A program made the position numbers and the translations under genes. Shown here piece by piece: positions 8,903-16,055 of a stretch of DNA of 36,031 nt (position 1 is the stretch's first letter; each line of letters starts with the position of its first letter). Below the pieces are notes generated by a model, which had not been told where the DNA came from, did not search any database, and worked only from the letters and a program-made list of their open reading frames with translations. The DNA comes from Actinomycetes bacterium (GTDB taxonomy: Bacteria > Actinomycetota > Acidimicrobiia > Acidimicrobiales > Palsa-688): NCBI GenBank assembly GCA_021811865.1, contig JAKAQB010000033.1, positions 1 to 36,031 of the forward strand. The letters run 5' to 3'.

Positions 8903-9601
8903 GAGGGCTCAGCCTTGCACGGCGAGCATGCCGCATCGGTCGCGCGCCGCAGGGCAGAGACGGTGGCGGCGGGCCGGCGGGGGGACGAGGGCACCGTCCG
9001 CCGGGCCCTCGAGGACGAGGCGCCCGCAGTGCGGGCGACTGCACTTGCCGCCCTCGTACGCCTCGGACGGTGCGATCTCGAGCTCCTGGCAGCGGCTCTC
9101 GGCGACCCGTCCCCGGCGGTACGTCGCCGTGGCGCCGAGGTCGCCTGGCGGGCAGCACTCGCCGCCGGGGACGTGGCCCGCCTCCTCGAGGGACGACTCG
9201 CCGACGAGGACACGACTGTCGTCGAGGCGGCGGCCTTCTCGCTCGGGGAGCTGCGGTCGCACGCTGCCTGTCCTGCGCTCGCTCGCCTGACGGTGAGTCA
9301 TCCCGATCCCCTTTGCCGGGAATCGGCCGTTGCCGCGCTCGGCGCGATCGGCGACCAGTCCTCACTCGAGGTGATTCTGGGGGCTCTCGCTGATCGCCCT
9401 CCGATTCGCCGGCGGGCCGTCCTCGCTCTGGCGTCCTATGAGGGACCGGAGGTGGACGCCGCGGTCGAGGCGGCCCGGTCGGACCGCGACTGGCAGGTTC
9501 GCCAGGCTGCCGAGGACCTCAGCGGCTCCCGCGCGGGCGCGCATCCCCCGTCGGGCCGAAGGCCCCGTCCGAATCCTGCAGGCAGCGAGCCGCTCCCATA
9601 A
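8891..9601 (+). CDS. HEAT-repeat protein
   Basis: This 236-residue alanine-, arginine- and leucine-rich protein is built of about six HEAT/PBS-lyase-type repeats of roughly 30 residues. Recurring patterns of the form DPSPAVRRRGAEVAW and DEDTTVVEAAAFSLGEL pair two helices each. Such repeats form solenoids for protein binding; no enzymatic motif is present. The last 25 residues are proline-rich, low in repeat character, and overlap the convergent MreB-like gene by 83 nt. A -10-like TAGGCT lies at 8876-8881, 9 nt before the ATG. The partner is unknown. Confidence 0.75.
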   Translation: MSLHEGSALHGEHAASVARRRAETVAAGRRGDEGTVRRALEDEAPAVRATALAALVRLGRCDLELLAAALGDPSPAVRRRGAEVAWRAALAAGDVARLLEGRLADEDTTVVEAAAFSLGELRSHAACPALARLTVSHPDPLCRESAVAALGAIGDQSSLEVILGALADRPPIRRRAVLALASYEGPEVDAAVEAARSDRDWQVRQAAEDLSGSRAGAHPPSGRRPRPNPAGSEPLP

Positions 9602-10529
9602 CCGCCGCCAGGCCGGGTTGGTCGGCGAGGTGGACCGGAATGCCCGTCGCCGTGGCCAGCCGCCGCGAGTAGCCGTCGAGCAACCCGGCGGAGCCCGCCA
9701 GGTGCAGGCCCTGTGACAGGAGGTCGTTCGCGAGGTCCGGCGGGGCGCTCCGGATGCAGGAGACGGCCGCGTCGACGGTCCTCCTCACCACCTCGGCGAT
9801 GGCGGGGTTGAGCTCTGAGCTCGAGACGACGACGGTCCGGACCATGCCGTTCGACGCGTCTCGGCCCACCACCTCGACCTTCTTCTCGGGCCCCGGCCAG
9901 GCTGAGCCGAGGCGGATCTTGAGCTGCTCGGCGACCGCGGGACTGACGACGAGGTCGAGGGAGCGCAGGCAGGCATCCCGGACGGCCCGGTCGAGGTCGT
10001 CGCCGCCGACCGGCACCGACGCGTCCGTCACGACCCCGCCGAGCGCCATGACCGCCACCTCGGTGGTCCCGCCACCGGCGTCGACGACCATCGTGGCGAC
10101 CGGCTCGTCGATGCGCAGCCGGAGGCCGATGGCGGCGGCGACGGCATGGTCGACGAAGCCGACACGCTCGGCGCCCGCTCGCTTGAACGCCCGCTCGAGC
10201 GCCCTGCGCTGCACGCCGCTCGCGCTGGAGGGGACGCTGACGAGTACCTCCGGGCGGCGGCCGACCTGCCGGCGTACCCGCGTGAGGAGCGTCTCCGCCA
10301 CGCGGTCGGTGAGCTCGAGGTCCTGAAGCTGCCCGTGGACGACCGCGCGCACCAGCTCGATCTCGCCGGCGGCTCGCCGCACCATGTCGAGTGCCTTCGA
10401 ACCGAAGGTGACAAGGGAGCCGTCCCGCACGTTCACTGCCGCGACGGTCGGCTCGTCGAGCAGGAGCCGGCCCGCCGGGTCGGCAAGAAGGGTGCGAGTC
10501 GAGCCGAGGTCGACCGCGACCGAGCTCAT
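9519..10529 (-). CDS. MreB/Hsp70-fold actin-like ATPase
   Basis: This 336-residue actin-fold protein has the phosphate-1 loop DLGSTRT at residues 7-13, phosphate-2 DAGGGTTEVAV at 150-160 and an adenosine-motif region around LHLAGSAGLLDG at 275-286. Size and order fit the MreB family, but the sequence is divergent and no mreC, mreD, rodA or penicillin-binding protein gene is adjacent. It overlaps the moaE stop by ATGA, so the two are probably co-transcribed. A role as cytoskeletal filament or as a chaperone-like ATPase cannot be decided from sequence. The C-terminal 20 residues lie in the convergent overlap with the HEAT-repeat gene. Confidence 0.8.
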   Translation of the reverse strand: MSSVAVDLGSTRTLLADPAGRLLLDEPTVAAVNVRDGSLVTFGSKALDMVRRAAGEIELVRAVVHGQLQDLELTDRVAETLLTRVRRQVGRRPEVLVSVPSSASGVQRRALERAFKRAGAERVGFVDHAVAAAIGLRLRIDEPVATMVVDAGGGTTEVAVMALGGVVTDASVPVGGDDLDRAVRDACLRSLDLVVSPAVAEQLKIRLGSAWPGPEKKVEVVGRDASNGMVRTVVVSSSELNPAIAEVVRRTVDAAVSCIRSAPPDLANDLLSQGLHLAGSAGLLDGYSRRLATATGIPVHLADQPGLAAVMGAARCLQDSDGAFGPTGDARPRGSR

Positions 10530-11008
10530 GAGACGCCGCCCCGGGGCGGAAAAACGGGCTCGAGCCCGTGAGCGGCCGGGCTCCACTCGGCGCCACCCGG
10601 CCAGTGCTCCCGCTTCCAGATCGGGACCGCCGCCTTCAGCGTGTCGATCAGGTACCGGCAGGCGTCGAAGGCCTCCCGCCGGTGCGGCGAGGAGACCGCG
10701 ATGACGACGGACGGCTCCCCCATCGCCACTCGTCCGACCCGATGCCAGATGACGATCTTCCCGAGCTCGGGCCACAGCTCGCGGGCGCTCGCCGCCAGCT
10801 CCCGGAAGCGGGGAACGACGTGCTCCTCGTAGGCCTCGTAGTCGATCGCCGTCACGCCGGTGCGTCCCTCGGCGTGGTCGCGCACCAGCCCCGCAAAGCC
10901 CGCCACGGCTCCCCAGCCCGGACCGCCGACCCACTCGAGAGCTGTGGCGTAGGAGAGGGGGGCACCGGTGAGCGTGAGCCAGTCGCCGTCTCCCACTGCA
11001 TCGGTCAC
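10526..11008 (-). CDS. moaE: Molybdopterin synthase catalytic subunit MoaE
   Basis: The 160-residue protein matches MoaE along its length. It shows a GLVRDHAEGR motif (40-49), YEAYEE (58-62), HRVGRVAMGE (89-98), the SPHRREAFDACRYLID segment and the catalytic lysines in LKAAVPIWKRE (K125 and K132, numbering approximate). MoaE uses thiocarboxylated MoaD to convert precursor Z to molybdopterin. No MoaD is in this window. GTG at 11008 was chosen because homology begins shortly after it and a TACGAT -10 box ends 6 nt upstream, implying a leaderless transcript. The frame stays open further upstream but loses resemblance to MoaE. Confidence 0.95.
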   Translation of the reverse strand: MTDAVGDGDWLTLTGAPLSYATALEWVGGPGWGAVAGFAGLVRDHAEGRTGVTAIDYEAYEEHVVPRFRELAASARELWPELGKIVIWHRVGRVAMGEPSVVIAVSSPHRREAFDACRYLIDTLKAAVPIWKREHWPGGAEWSPAAHGLEPVFPPRGGVS

Positions 11009-11014
11009 GCACGC

Positions 11015-11020
11015 ATCGTA
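11015..11020 (-). promoter_or_regulatory. Probable -10 box for moaE
   Basis: TACGAT on the minus strand ends 6 nt before the GTG start at 11008. The spacing predicts transcription beginning at the start codon. A matching -35 was not found. Confidence 0.4.
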
Positions 11021-11089
11021 CGCACGCTTGCGCCTCGAGTAGCCCCCGGGGCCAAGGAGGGTCGCGACCCGTGACAACCGGCTGGTTTG

Positions 11090-11095
11090 TATCCT
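11090..11095 (+). promoter_or_regulatory. Probable -10 box for the HtrA-like gene
   Basis: TATCCT is followed by exactly 6 nt and then the GTG at 11102, the geometry of a leaderless transcript. This supports GTG 11102 over the in-frame TTG at 11087, which would lie upstream of the transcription start. Confidence 0.45.
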
Positions 11096-11101
11096 CTCCC
11101 C

Positions 11102-12382
11102 GTGGTCGAACCCGGTGACGACTTCGACGATCTCCAGGACGAAGGACCGCTTCGACCGCTTCTCCCTCCGGAGGACCGCGTGTGGCGGCACCCCTCGGAG
11201 CTCGCGAATCAGCACGCCGGCGCCGACCAGGCCAAGGTCCTGGCCGCGCGCCGCAAGTGGCTCCAGAGCACGCCCTCGCGTGCCGGCGCCGGTGCAGCCG
11301 GTCTCGTCGGAGCGCTGCTCGCCACCGGTGTCGTGCTTATCGGCACGCATCTGACCGCCTGGATGACACGAGCTCATGCTCCGGTCTCCAGCCACTCGCA
11401 GACCAAGGTGCTGGCGCTCACGACGGACCCGAGCACGACCTTGCCGATGCACACGAGCGCCATCGCGAACCAGCTGGCGGGTCTCTCGGCCGCCCTCGTC
11501 AGGGTGCGCGCAGCCGGGCCGCACACGACGGTCCTCTCCGACGGCGCCCTCATCTCCCCCAACGGCTACGTCGCCGTTGCCGCCTCGGCCATCGCCGGCG
11601 CGACCAGCATCTCGGTCGTCCGCTCCGACGGCGAGGAGCTCATCGCCACGGTCGTCGGACGCGACCAGGCGACGGGCATCGCCGTGCTGCGGATCGCCGG
11701 CTCATCGCTGCCCTGGCTCGAGCTGTCACCGGATCACAGCCCGCCGGTTGACAACCTCGTCCTCACCGCATGGCGGACAGGTGACCTCAACGTCTCGGTG
11801 GCGTCACTCGCCGTCGCCCCACGCCCCGCCAGCCTCGCCAACGGCCCGGCTCTCTTGGAGGTCGGCCCGCCCTCGCTCGGCCTCGGTGGGGCGCCGATCG
11901 GCTCACTCGTCGTGCAGGTCGCCGGCGGTGAGGGCGAGATCGGCGGCATGGTCGTCGGCAAGGAGGGACGTAGGGCGATCGTTGCGCCCGGCTGGCTCCT
12001 GCAGACGGTCTCCGGATACCTGATCGCGGACGGACATGTCGTTCACGGCTGGCTCGGCATCACCGGCAGCGCCACCCGGCTGCCGGTCGTGCTCGCTGGG
12101 AGCGAGAACCCGAAGCGGAGCACCGGCCACCACAAGGCAGACGTCGCCGTCTCGCCGTCGACGGGTGTCAAGGTGCTCAGCGTGCAACCGAAGAGCGCGG
12201 CGGCGAGGGCGGGGCTCGTGAAAGGTGACATCATCGCGGCGGTGAACGGACAGCGGGTCACGAACATGGCACGGCTCCAAGCGATGCTCTACCTCATGGC
12301 GCCGGCGGTCTCGGTGAAGCTCGAGGTCGTCCACGGCCAGACAGCGTCCGAGGTCAAGGCACGTTTGCAGTCCGCGGCCTGA
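11102..12382 (+). CDS. Membrane-anchored HtrA-like pseudoprotease with PDZ
   Basis: A 426-residue protein: acidic cytoplasmic N-terminus with a conserved RVWRHPSEL segment (about 27-35), one membrane helix (about 64-83), a trypsin-like double-barrel domain (about 130-300) and a C-terminal PDZ domain (about 310-420). The HtrA landmarks can be aligned, but the catalytic residues are gone. The region expected to read TNNHV reads AVAASAI, the Asp site in DLAVL is GIAVL, and GNSGGP is replaced by GGAPIGS. It is therefore probably a non-catalytic scaffold or sensor on the outer side of the membrane. The downstream gene starts 8 nt after the stop and is likely co-transcribed. Confidence 0.82.
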   Translation: MVEPGDDFDDLQDEGPLRPLLPPEDRVWRHPSELANQHAGADQAKVLAARRKWLQSTPSRAGAGAAGLVGALLATGVVLIGTHLTAWMTRAHAPVSSHSQTKVLALTTDPSTTLPMHTSAIANQLAGLSAALVRVRAAGPHTTVLSDGALISPNGYVAVAASAIAGATSISVVRSDGEELIATVVGRDQATGIAVLRIAGSSLPWLELSPDHSPPVDNLVLTAWRTGDLNVSVASLAVAPRPASLANGPALLEVGPPSLGLGGAPIGSLVVQVAGGEGEIGGMVVGKEGRRAIVAPGWLLQTVSGYLIADGHVVHGWLGITGSATRLPVVLAGSENPKRSTGHHKADVAVSPSTGVKVLSVQPKSAAARAGLVKGDIIAAVNGQRVTNMARLQAMLYLMAPAVSVKLEVVHGQTASEVKARLQSAA

Positions 12383-12389
12383 GGCGGCC

Positions 12390-13571
12390 ATGAGCGACCT
12401 GCCCACGCCGGGCGGCGGCGGTGATTTCTTCGCGAAGATGCTCGGAGACCTGCTCCGGCTCATGCCACAGGGCTCGGGGTACCAGTGGCAACTCGCCTAC
12501 CAGCTCGCTGCCAGCGCTGCAGCGGGGGACTCGCCCGATCCGAACCCCGACCCGCGCGAGCGAATCCACCTCGAGGAGCTCAGCAAGATCGCGGAGCTCC
12601 ACGTGGCGGATGTCACCGGCATGCAGCTCACCCCGAGCGGGCGCAGCCCTCGACTCGTGCCGACGAGCAAGAGCGAGTGGGCGCGGCGCACCCTTGACAC
12701 CTGGAGGCCGGTCCTCGACAAGCTGAGCCCGGCGCCCTTCGTCCCGCCCCCTCAGACCGAGCAGGAGCTGGGTGAGGACGGCCGCCAGCTGAGCGAGCTG
12801 CTCGGCCGCTGGGCCGGGGCGGCCATGCCGATGATGATCGCCATGCAGGTCGGCTCCGCCGTCGGGCATCTCGCCCAGCGGGCCCTCGGACAGTACGAGG
12901 TGCCCCTCGCCCCGGCGACCGGAGACGAGATCCTCGTCGTCTCCGCCAACCTCGCCGAGGTGGCCTCCGACTGGAGCCTGCCCTCCGACGACCTCTCGCT
13001 GTGGCTGTGCGCCCACGAGATGGCGCACCACGCCGTCCTGTCGCGACCGCACGTGGCGCAACGCCTCGCCGAGCTCGTCGTCGCCCACGCCGAGACGGTG
13101 AGGCCGGACCCGGAAGCGTTCCAGTCGCTGCTGAGCGGCGGCGAGCTGACCGACCTCTCGTCGATCATGGACCTCTTCGGGGATCCGACCGCCCTCCAAG
13201 CCTCGCTCGAGTCCCCCGAGGTGAAGCGGGTGAGGACGGAGCTCGACGCGCTCGTGGCGACCATCTCCGGCTATGCCGAGCACGTCACCTCCGAGGTCGC
13301 AGACCGCCTGATCGGTGCCCACGCACCGATCGGCGAGGCGATGCGACGCCGGCGCCTCGGCCGCGGCGCCGGCGAGGAGGTGGCGGAGGGGCTGTTCGGC
13401 CTCAGGCTCGACCAGGACAACGTGGACCGCGGGGACCGCTTCGTCGAGGGCGTCCTCGAGCGCTCGGGGGGTGCCGAGCTCGCCCGGCTGTGGGTGGACG
13501 CTGCCAGCCTGCCGACGCCCCCTGAGGTCGACGCTCCGGGCCTCTGGCTCGCCCGCCTCGAGATCGCCTGA
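12390..13571 (+). CDS. DUF2342-type zinc metalloprotease (F420-associated family)
   Basis: This 393-residue protein has the zincin motif HEMAH (H209, E210, H213) inside a WLCAHEMAHHAVL helix. The helical architecture and length fit the actinobacterial family named zinc-dependent metalloprotease or coenzyme F420 biosynthesis-associated protein (Rv3195 type). The family's substrate is unknown; the F420 link is by phylogenetic co-occurrence. In mycobacteria the homologue sits next to the PDZ/Lon-like gene, so the neighbourhood is partly kept here with several genes inserted. The ATG lies 8 nt after the stop of the HtrA-like gene. Confidence 0.88.
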   Translation: MSDLPTPGGGGDFFAKMLGDLLRLMPQGSGYQWQLAYQLAASAAAGDSPDPNPDPRERIHLEELSKIAELHVADVTGMQLTPSGRSPRLVPTSKSEWARRTLDTWRPVLDKLSPAPFVPPPQTEQELGEDGRQLSELLGRWAGAAMPMMIAMQVGSAVGHLAQRALGQYEVPLAPATGDEILVVSANLAEVASDWSLPSDDLSLWLCAHEMAHHAVLSRPHVAQRLAELVVAHAETVRPDPEAFQSLLSGGELTDLSSIMDLFGDPTALQASLESPEVKRVRTELDALVATISGYAEHVTSEVADRLIGAHAPIGEAMRRRRLGRGAGEEVAEGLFGLRLDQDNVDRGDRFVEGVLERSGGAELARLWVDAASLPTPPEVDAPGLWLARLEIA

Positions 13572-13572
13572 C

Positions 13573-13875
13573 TCAGGCCTCCGGCGTCGCCGCCTCCTCC
13601 TCAGGAACGCCGAGGTCCCACTCCAGGATCAGGTTCTCGCGCTCGGCGTCGCGGACGATCCGCTCGCGGTTGCGGCGGAACTGCGGGTCGTGAGGCGGCA
13701 GGAGCACGAGCCGGGCGAGCGCCCGCTGGCGGAATTCCTCGATCAGGCTCCGCTCGCCGAACTCCGACTCGACCTCCCAGTGCGGGGCGACTGGCCCGAG
13801 GTAGACCATGCGGACGTGCCCGCGGGGAGGCTCGGGAGCCTGCTGCTCGTCAGGCTGGTACGACGGCATCGTCAT
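13573..13875 (-). CDS. Small conserved protein, function unknown
   Basis: A 100-residue charged protein without membrane segments or cysteines. It has a proline-rich N-terminus, a central VRMVYLGPVAPHWEV stretch likely to be beta, and a helical arginine-rich second half containing DPQFRRNRERIVRDAE. The start ATG at 13875 has an AAGGAG ribosome-binding site about 8 nt upstream. The gene converges on the metalloprotease gene, with one base between the stops. I do not recognise a family. Coding potential is supported by compact length, a clean start and third-position GC use. Confidence 0.65.
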   Translation of the reverse strand: MTMPSYQPDEQQAPEPPRGHVRMVYLGPVAPHWEVESEFGERSLIEEFRQRALARLVLLPPHDPQFRRNRERIVRDAERENLILEWDLGVPEEEAATPEA

Positions 13876-14038
13876 GGACCCCTGCTCCTTGCTCTCTCGA
13901 GGACTGACCCGGAGGACATGGCAGTCTACCAGGGCGGATACCGACCCTCCCGGGAGCGCGGGGCGACCGGCGTTCTCTCAGCACCTTCTAAGCAAACGCC
14001 GACCATTTCGCCAGACGATGCGCTAACAATGGGGCGCA

Positions 14039-14284
14039 ATGGACACATCGTGGATGGCTCGCGGGAACTGCCGGGAGCAGCCGCCGGACCTGTTCTTCCC
14101 GAGCGACGGAGTCGGCGTCGAGGTCGCACGCCGGGTCTGCGCGGATTGTCCCGTGAAGGCGCCCTGCCTCGAGTACGCCATGGAGAATCACATCGACCAT
14201 GGCGTCTGGGGAGGCACCTCGGAGCGGGAGCGGCGGCGCATCGCGCGCCGGCGGCGCCTGGCAGCGGCAGAAGCGGCCAACTGA
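14039..14284 (+). CDS. WhiB-family Fe-S transcription regulator
   Basis: An 81-residue Wbl protein with the four cluster-binding cysteines in family spacing: C11, then C34, C37 and C43 (C-x22-C-x2-C-x5-C). The turn motif GVWGG follows, then a basic helix SERERRRIARRRR for DNA contact. WhiB proteins hold a 4Fe-4S cluster, bind the primary sigma factor and respond to redox or nitric oxide. The start ATG at 14039 has no Shine-Dalgarno; an AT-rich AACAAT box lies 8 nt upstream, so a leaderless transcript is possible. It is monocistronic or leads into the formiminotransferase-like gene. Confidence 0.93.
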   Translation: MDTSWMARGNCREQPPDLFFPSDGVGVEVARRVCADCPVKAPCLEYAMENHIDHGVWGGTSERERRRIARRRRLAAAEAAN

Positions 14285-14338
14285 TCGCCGCCGCACGCCA
14301 TCAGGCGGCGGCGTGAGAGCCGAGTGGAGACGGCCCTG

Positions 14339-15130
14339 ATGATCGAGGCGGTGGTCAACGTGTCCGAGGGCCGCGACCTCGGCATCGTCGGGCAGATCGG
14401 CGCCGCGGCAGGCAAGCTGTTGCTCGACACTCACAGCGATCCCTTCCACCACCGCAGCGTCTACACGCTCGCAGGAGAGGCCGAGGAGATCGAGCTCGCA
14501 ACGCTCGCACTCTCCCGGCGGGCCGTCGAGCTCGTCGACCTCTCCGGGCACCGCGGGGTCCATCCCCGCCTCGGCGCCGTGGACGTGGTGCCCTTCGTGC
14601 CCTACGCGGAGCCCTACGAGGTCGCCCTGGCGGCCCGCGACCGCTTCGCGGCCGCCCTCTCCTCCGAGGAGGTCCCCTGCTTCCTCTACGGCCCCGAGCG
14701 GACGCTGCCCGAGATCCGGCGGCGGGCCTGGGTCAGCCTCTCCCCCGACCTCGGGCCGAAGGCGCCGCACCCGACGGCCGGCGCCACCTGCGTCGGGGTA
14801 CGGGGCGTGCTGGTCGCCTACAACCTGGTGATCGAGTCCACGATCGAGCGGGCTCGCGGGATAGCGAGGGCGCTGCGAGGTCCGTCGGTGCGCGCGCTCG
14901 GCCTGCCGGTCGGCGGGGAGGTGCAGGTCTCGTTCAACCTCATCGAGCCGGACCGGGTCGGGCCTGCTCAGGTCTACGACGAGGTCGAGCGGCTTGTGCC
15001 GATCCGCCGGAGCGAGCTCGTCGGCCTCGTGCCCGGCCCTGTCCTCGAGCGGATCCCGCGGGCACGCTGGCGACAACTCGACCTCGCCGAGGAGCGCACG
15101 GTCGAGGCCCGCCTCGCCGCCCTCCGCTGA
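14339..15130 (+). CDS. Formiminotransferase (FtcD N-domain)-like protein
   Basis: About 263 residues from the ATG at 14339; a GTG at 14324 is an alternative, but a GGAG box at 14326-14329 suits 14339. The start matches glutamate formiminotransferase: VVNVSEGRD, then LLDTHSDPFHHRSVYT, a helical segment, and SGHRGVHPRLGAVDVVPFVPY. The family transfers the formimino group of N-formimino-glutamate to tetrahydrofolate. The cyclodeaminase half of the bifunctional FtcD is absent, and no other histidine-degradation gene is nearby, so the real substrate may differ. Confidence 0.82.
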   Translation: MIEAVVNVSEGRDLGIVGQIGAAAGKLLLDTHSDPFHHRSVYTLAGEAEEIELATLALSRRAVELVDLSGHRGVHPRLGAVDVVPFVPYAEPYEVALAARDRFAAALSSEEVPCFLYGPERTLPEIRRRAWVSLSPDLGPKAPHPTAGATCVGVRGVLVAYNLVIESTIERARGIARALRGPSVRALGLPVGGEVQVSFNLIEPDRVGPAQVYDEVERLVPIRRSELVGLVPGPVLERIPRARWRQLDLAEERTVEARLAALR

Positions 15131-15241
15131 GCCACTCGCGGGAGTCACCGGGCCAAGTTCGGCGTCGGGGGCGACCTGCTCGCCCGGCGGAGGACGTGGC
15201 TGGCAGGCTCTCCGCGACAGCCGAGCGGGCGGCGGGGCGGT

Positions 15242-15595
15242 TCAGGCCGAGGGGGCGAGGGCGTGGAGCTCCTGCTGGCGCTCGGTCTCGACGCTCATGA
15301 CCTCGCGCAGGAGATCCACCGCCTGGAGGATCTTCGGGTAACGAAGGGAGTAGCGGACGCTGTTGCCCTGCCGCACCGCGATGACGAGTCCGCGGTCGCG
15401 AAGGATGGCAAGGTGCTGAGAGGTGTTCGACTGCGGCGACTCGAGCAGTTCGCTCAGCTCCGACACCGTGAGGGGGCCGTAGCGAAGCGCGTAGAGCAGC
15501 GTGAGGCGCTTCGGGTCGTTGAGTGCCTTGCACATGCTCCCCGCCAGCTCCTCGAGTTGACGTCGCAGGCGTGCGTCCACCGGATACTCCACCAC
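15242..15595 (-). CDS. ArsR-family repressor of the sHdr cluster (sHdrR-like)
   Basis: A 117-residue winged-helix protein with the ArsR layout. The sequence LNDPKRLTLLYALRYGPLTVSELSELL leads to the recognition helix around SNTSQHLAILRDRGLV, followed by a wing with RQGNSVRYSL. It is encoded divergently from tusA-dsrE-sHdr, the usual place of the sHdrR/SoxR-type sulfur-responsive repressors. Those use two cysteines that become bridged by sulfur; here I see a single cysteine (C22), so sensing must differ or use intersubunit bonds. GTG at 15595 was chosen from its position 6 nt after a TAGCCT -10 box. It most likely represses both divergent promoters when sulfane sulfur is absent (inference). Confidence 0.88.
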   Translation of the reverse strand: MVEYPVDARLRRQLEELAGSMCKALNDPKRLTLLYALRYGPLTVSELSELLESPQSNTSQHLAILRDRGLVIAVRQGNSVRYSLRYPKILQAVDLLREVMSVETERQQELHALAPSA

Positions 15596-15601
15596 ACCTC
15601 T

Positions 15602-15631
15602 AGGCTATGGCGTCGCCTGGGGTTTCGCCAA
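15602..15631 (-). promoter_or_regulatory. Promoter of the ArsR-family gene
   Basis: On the minus strand a TTGGCG -35 (15631-15626), an 18-bp spacer and a TAGCCT -10 (15607-15602) precede the GTG at 15595 by 6 nt. The predicted transcript is leaderless. The -35 is the same hexamer as that of the initiator tRNA promoter. Confidence 0.55.
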
Positions 15632-15658
15632 GAACCCGATCCGGGCGAGTGCCAGGCT

Positions 15659-15686
15659 GTCATCGAACTGCGTGCAGCTCGATGAC
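15659..15686. promoter_or_regulatory. Near-perfect 28-bp palindrome between divergent promoters
   Basis: Outer arms GTCATCGA (15659-15666) and TCGATGAC (15679-15686) are exact inverse complements, and CTGC/GCAG continue the symmetry inside. In total 12 of 13 base pairs around a 2-base centre match. It sits just upstream of both -35 boxes. No T-run follows on either strand, so it is not a terminator. It is a likely binding site for a dimeric regulator, perhaps the neighbouring ArsR protein or a second factor. Confidence 0.65.
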
Positions 15687-15694
15687 AAAAAGCC

Positions 15695-15723
15695 TTGACG
15701 TGCCCTCGGGCCGGTGTTAGGAA
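15695..15723 (+). promoter_or_regulatory. Probable promoter of the tusA-sHdr operon
   Basis: TTGACG (15695-15700), a 17-bp spacer and TAGGAA (15718-15723) read toward tusA. The -10 is imperfect (final base A instead of T), as expected for a regulated promoter. Predicted transcription starts near 15730, leaving about 80 nt of leader that contains the dyads at 15736-15764. Confidence 0.5.
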
Positions 15724-15735
15724 GGCGGCTGCCAT

Positions 15736-15764
15736 CGCATGAGGATATGCGAGGGTACGCATAT
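15736..15764 (+). promoter_or_regulatory. Overlapping operator-like dyads before tusA
   Basis: Three half-sites alternate: CGCAT (15736-15740), ATATGCG (15745-15751) and CGCATAT (15758-15764). They form two overlapping inverted repeats, each with a 6-bp spacer, and the second has perfect 7-bp arms. The site lies just downstream of the predicted start of the tusA transcript, a good position for a repressor. An ArsR dimer is the natural candidate. Confidence 0.6.
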
Positions 15765-15809
15765 GGTCCGGTCGTGAGCCGGTGATGGAGTCCCAAGGGG
15801 GGGACGACG

Positions 15810-16049
15810 ATGTCCGAAGTGATGCCCGCTTCGATACTCGATTGCACGGGCCTTCAGTGCCCGTTGCCGGTGATCAAGACGGCACAGGCCATGAAGGGCC
15901 TCGAGGTCGGCCAGGTACTCGAGCTCCTCGCGACCGACCCCGGGGTCGAGCCCGACATGAAGGCCTGGACGTCGAGGACGGGCAACGAGCTCGTCGACAT
16001 CCGACGGGAGGACAAGGTGTTCCACGTCCTCCTCCGGAGATCGGTGTAG
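15810..16049 (+). CDS. tusA: TusA sulfur-carrier protein
   Basis: A 79-residue TusA/SirA-family protein. It has the DCTGLQCPLP signature, with the persulfide-carrying cysteine at C17 (CPxP) and a second cysteine at C12. TusA accepts sulfane sulfur from a rhodanese or DsrE protein and hands it on as a protein persulfide; in sHdr organisms it feeds the cytoplasmic oxidation pathway. An AAGGGGGGGAC purine stretch before the ATG is a strong ribosome-binding site. First gene of the operon, with dsrE 6 nt downstream. Confidence 0.95.
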   Translation: MSEVMPASILDCTGLQCPLPVIKTAQAMKGLEVGQVLELLATDPGVEPDMKAWTSRTGNELVDIRREDKVFHVLLRRSV

Positions 16050-16055
16050 GCCGCC

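Noticed and set aside
15659..15686. Palindrome considered as a Rho-independent terminator
   Set aside because: There is no T-run after the hairpin on either strand; it lies between divergent promoters, so an operator is more likely.
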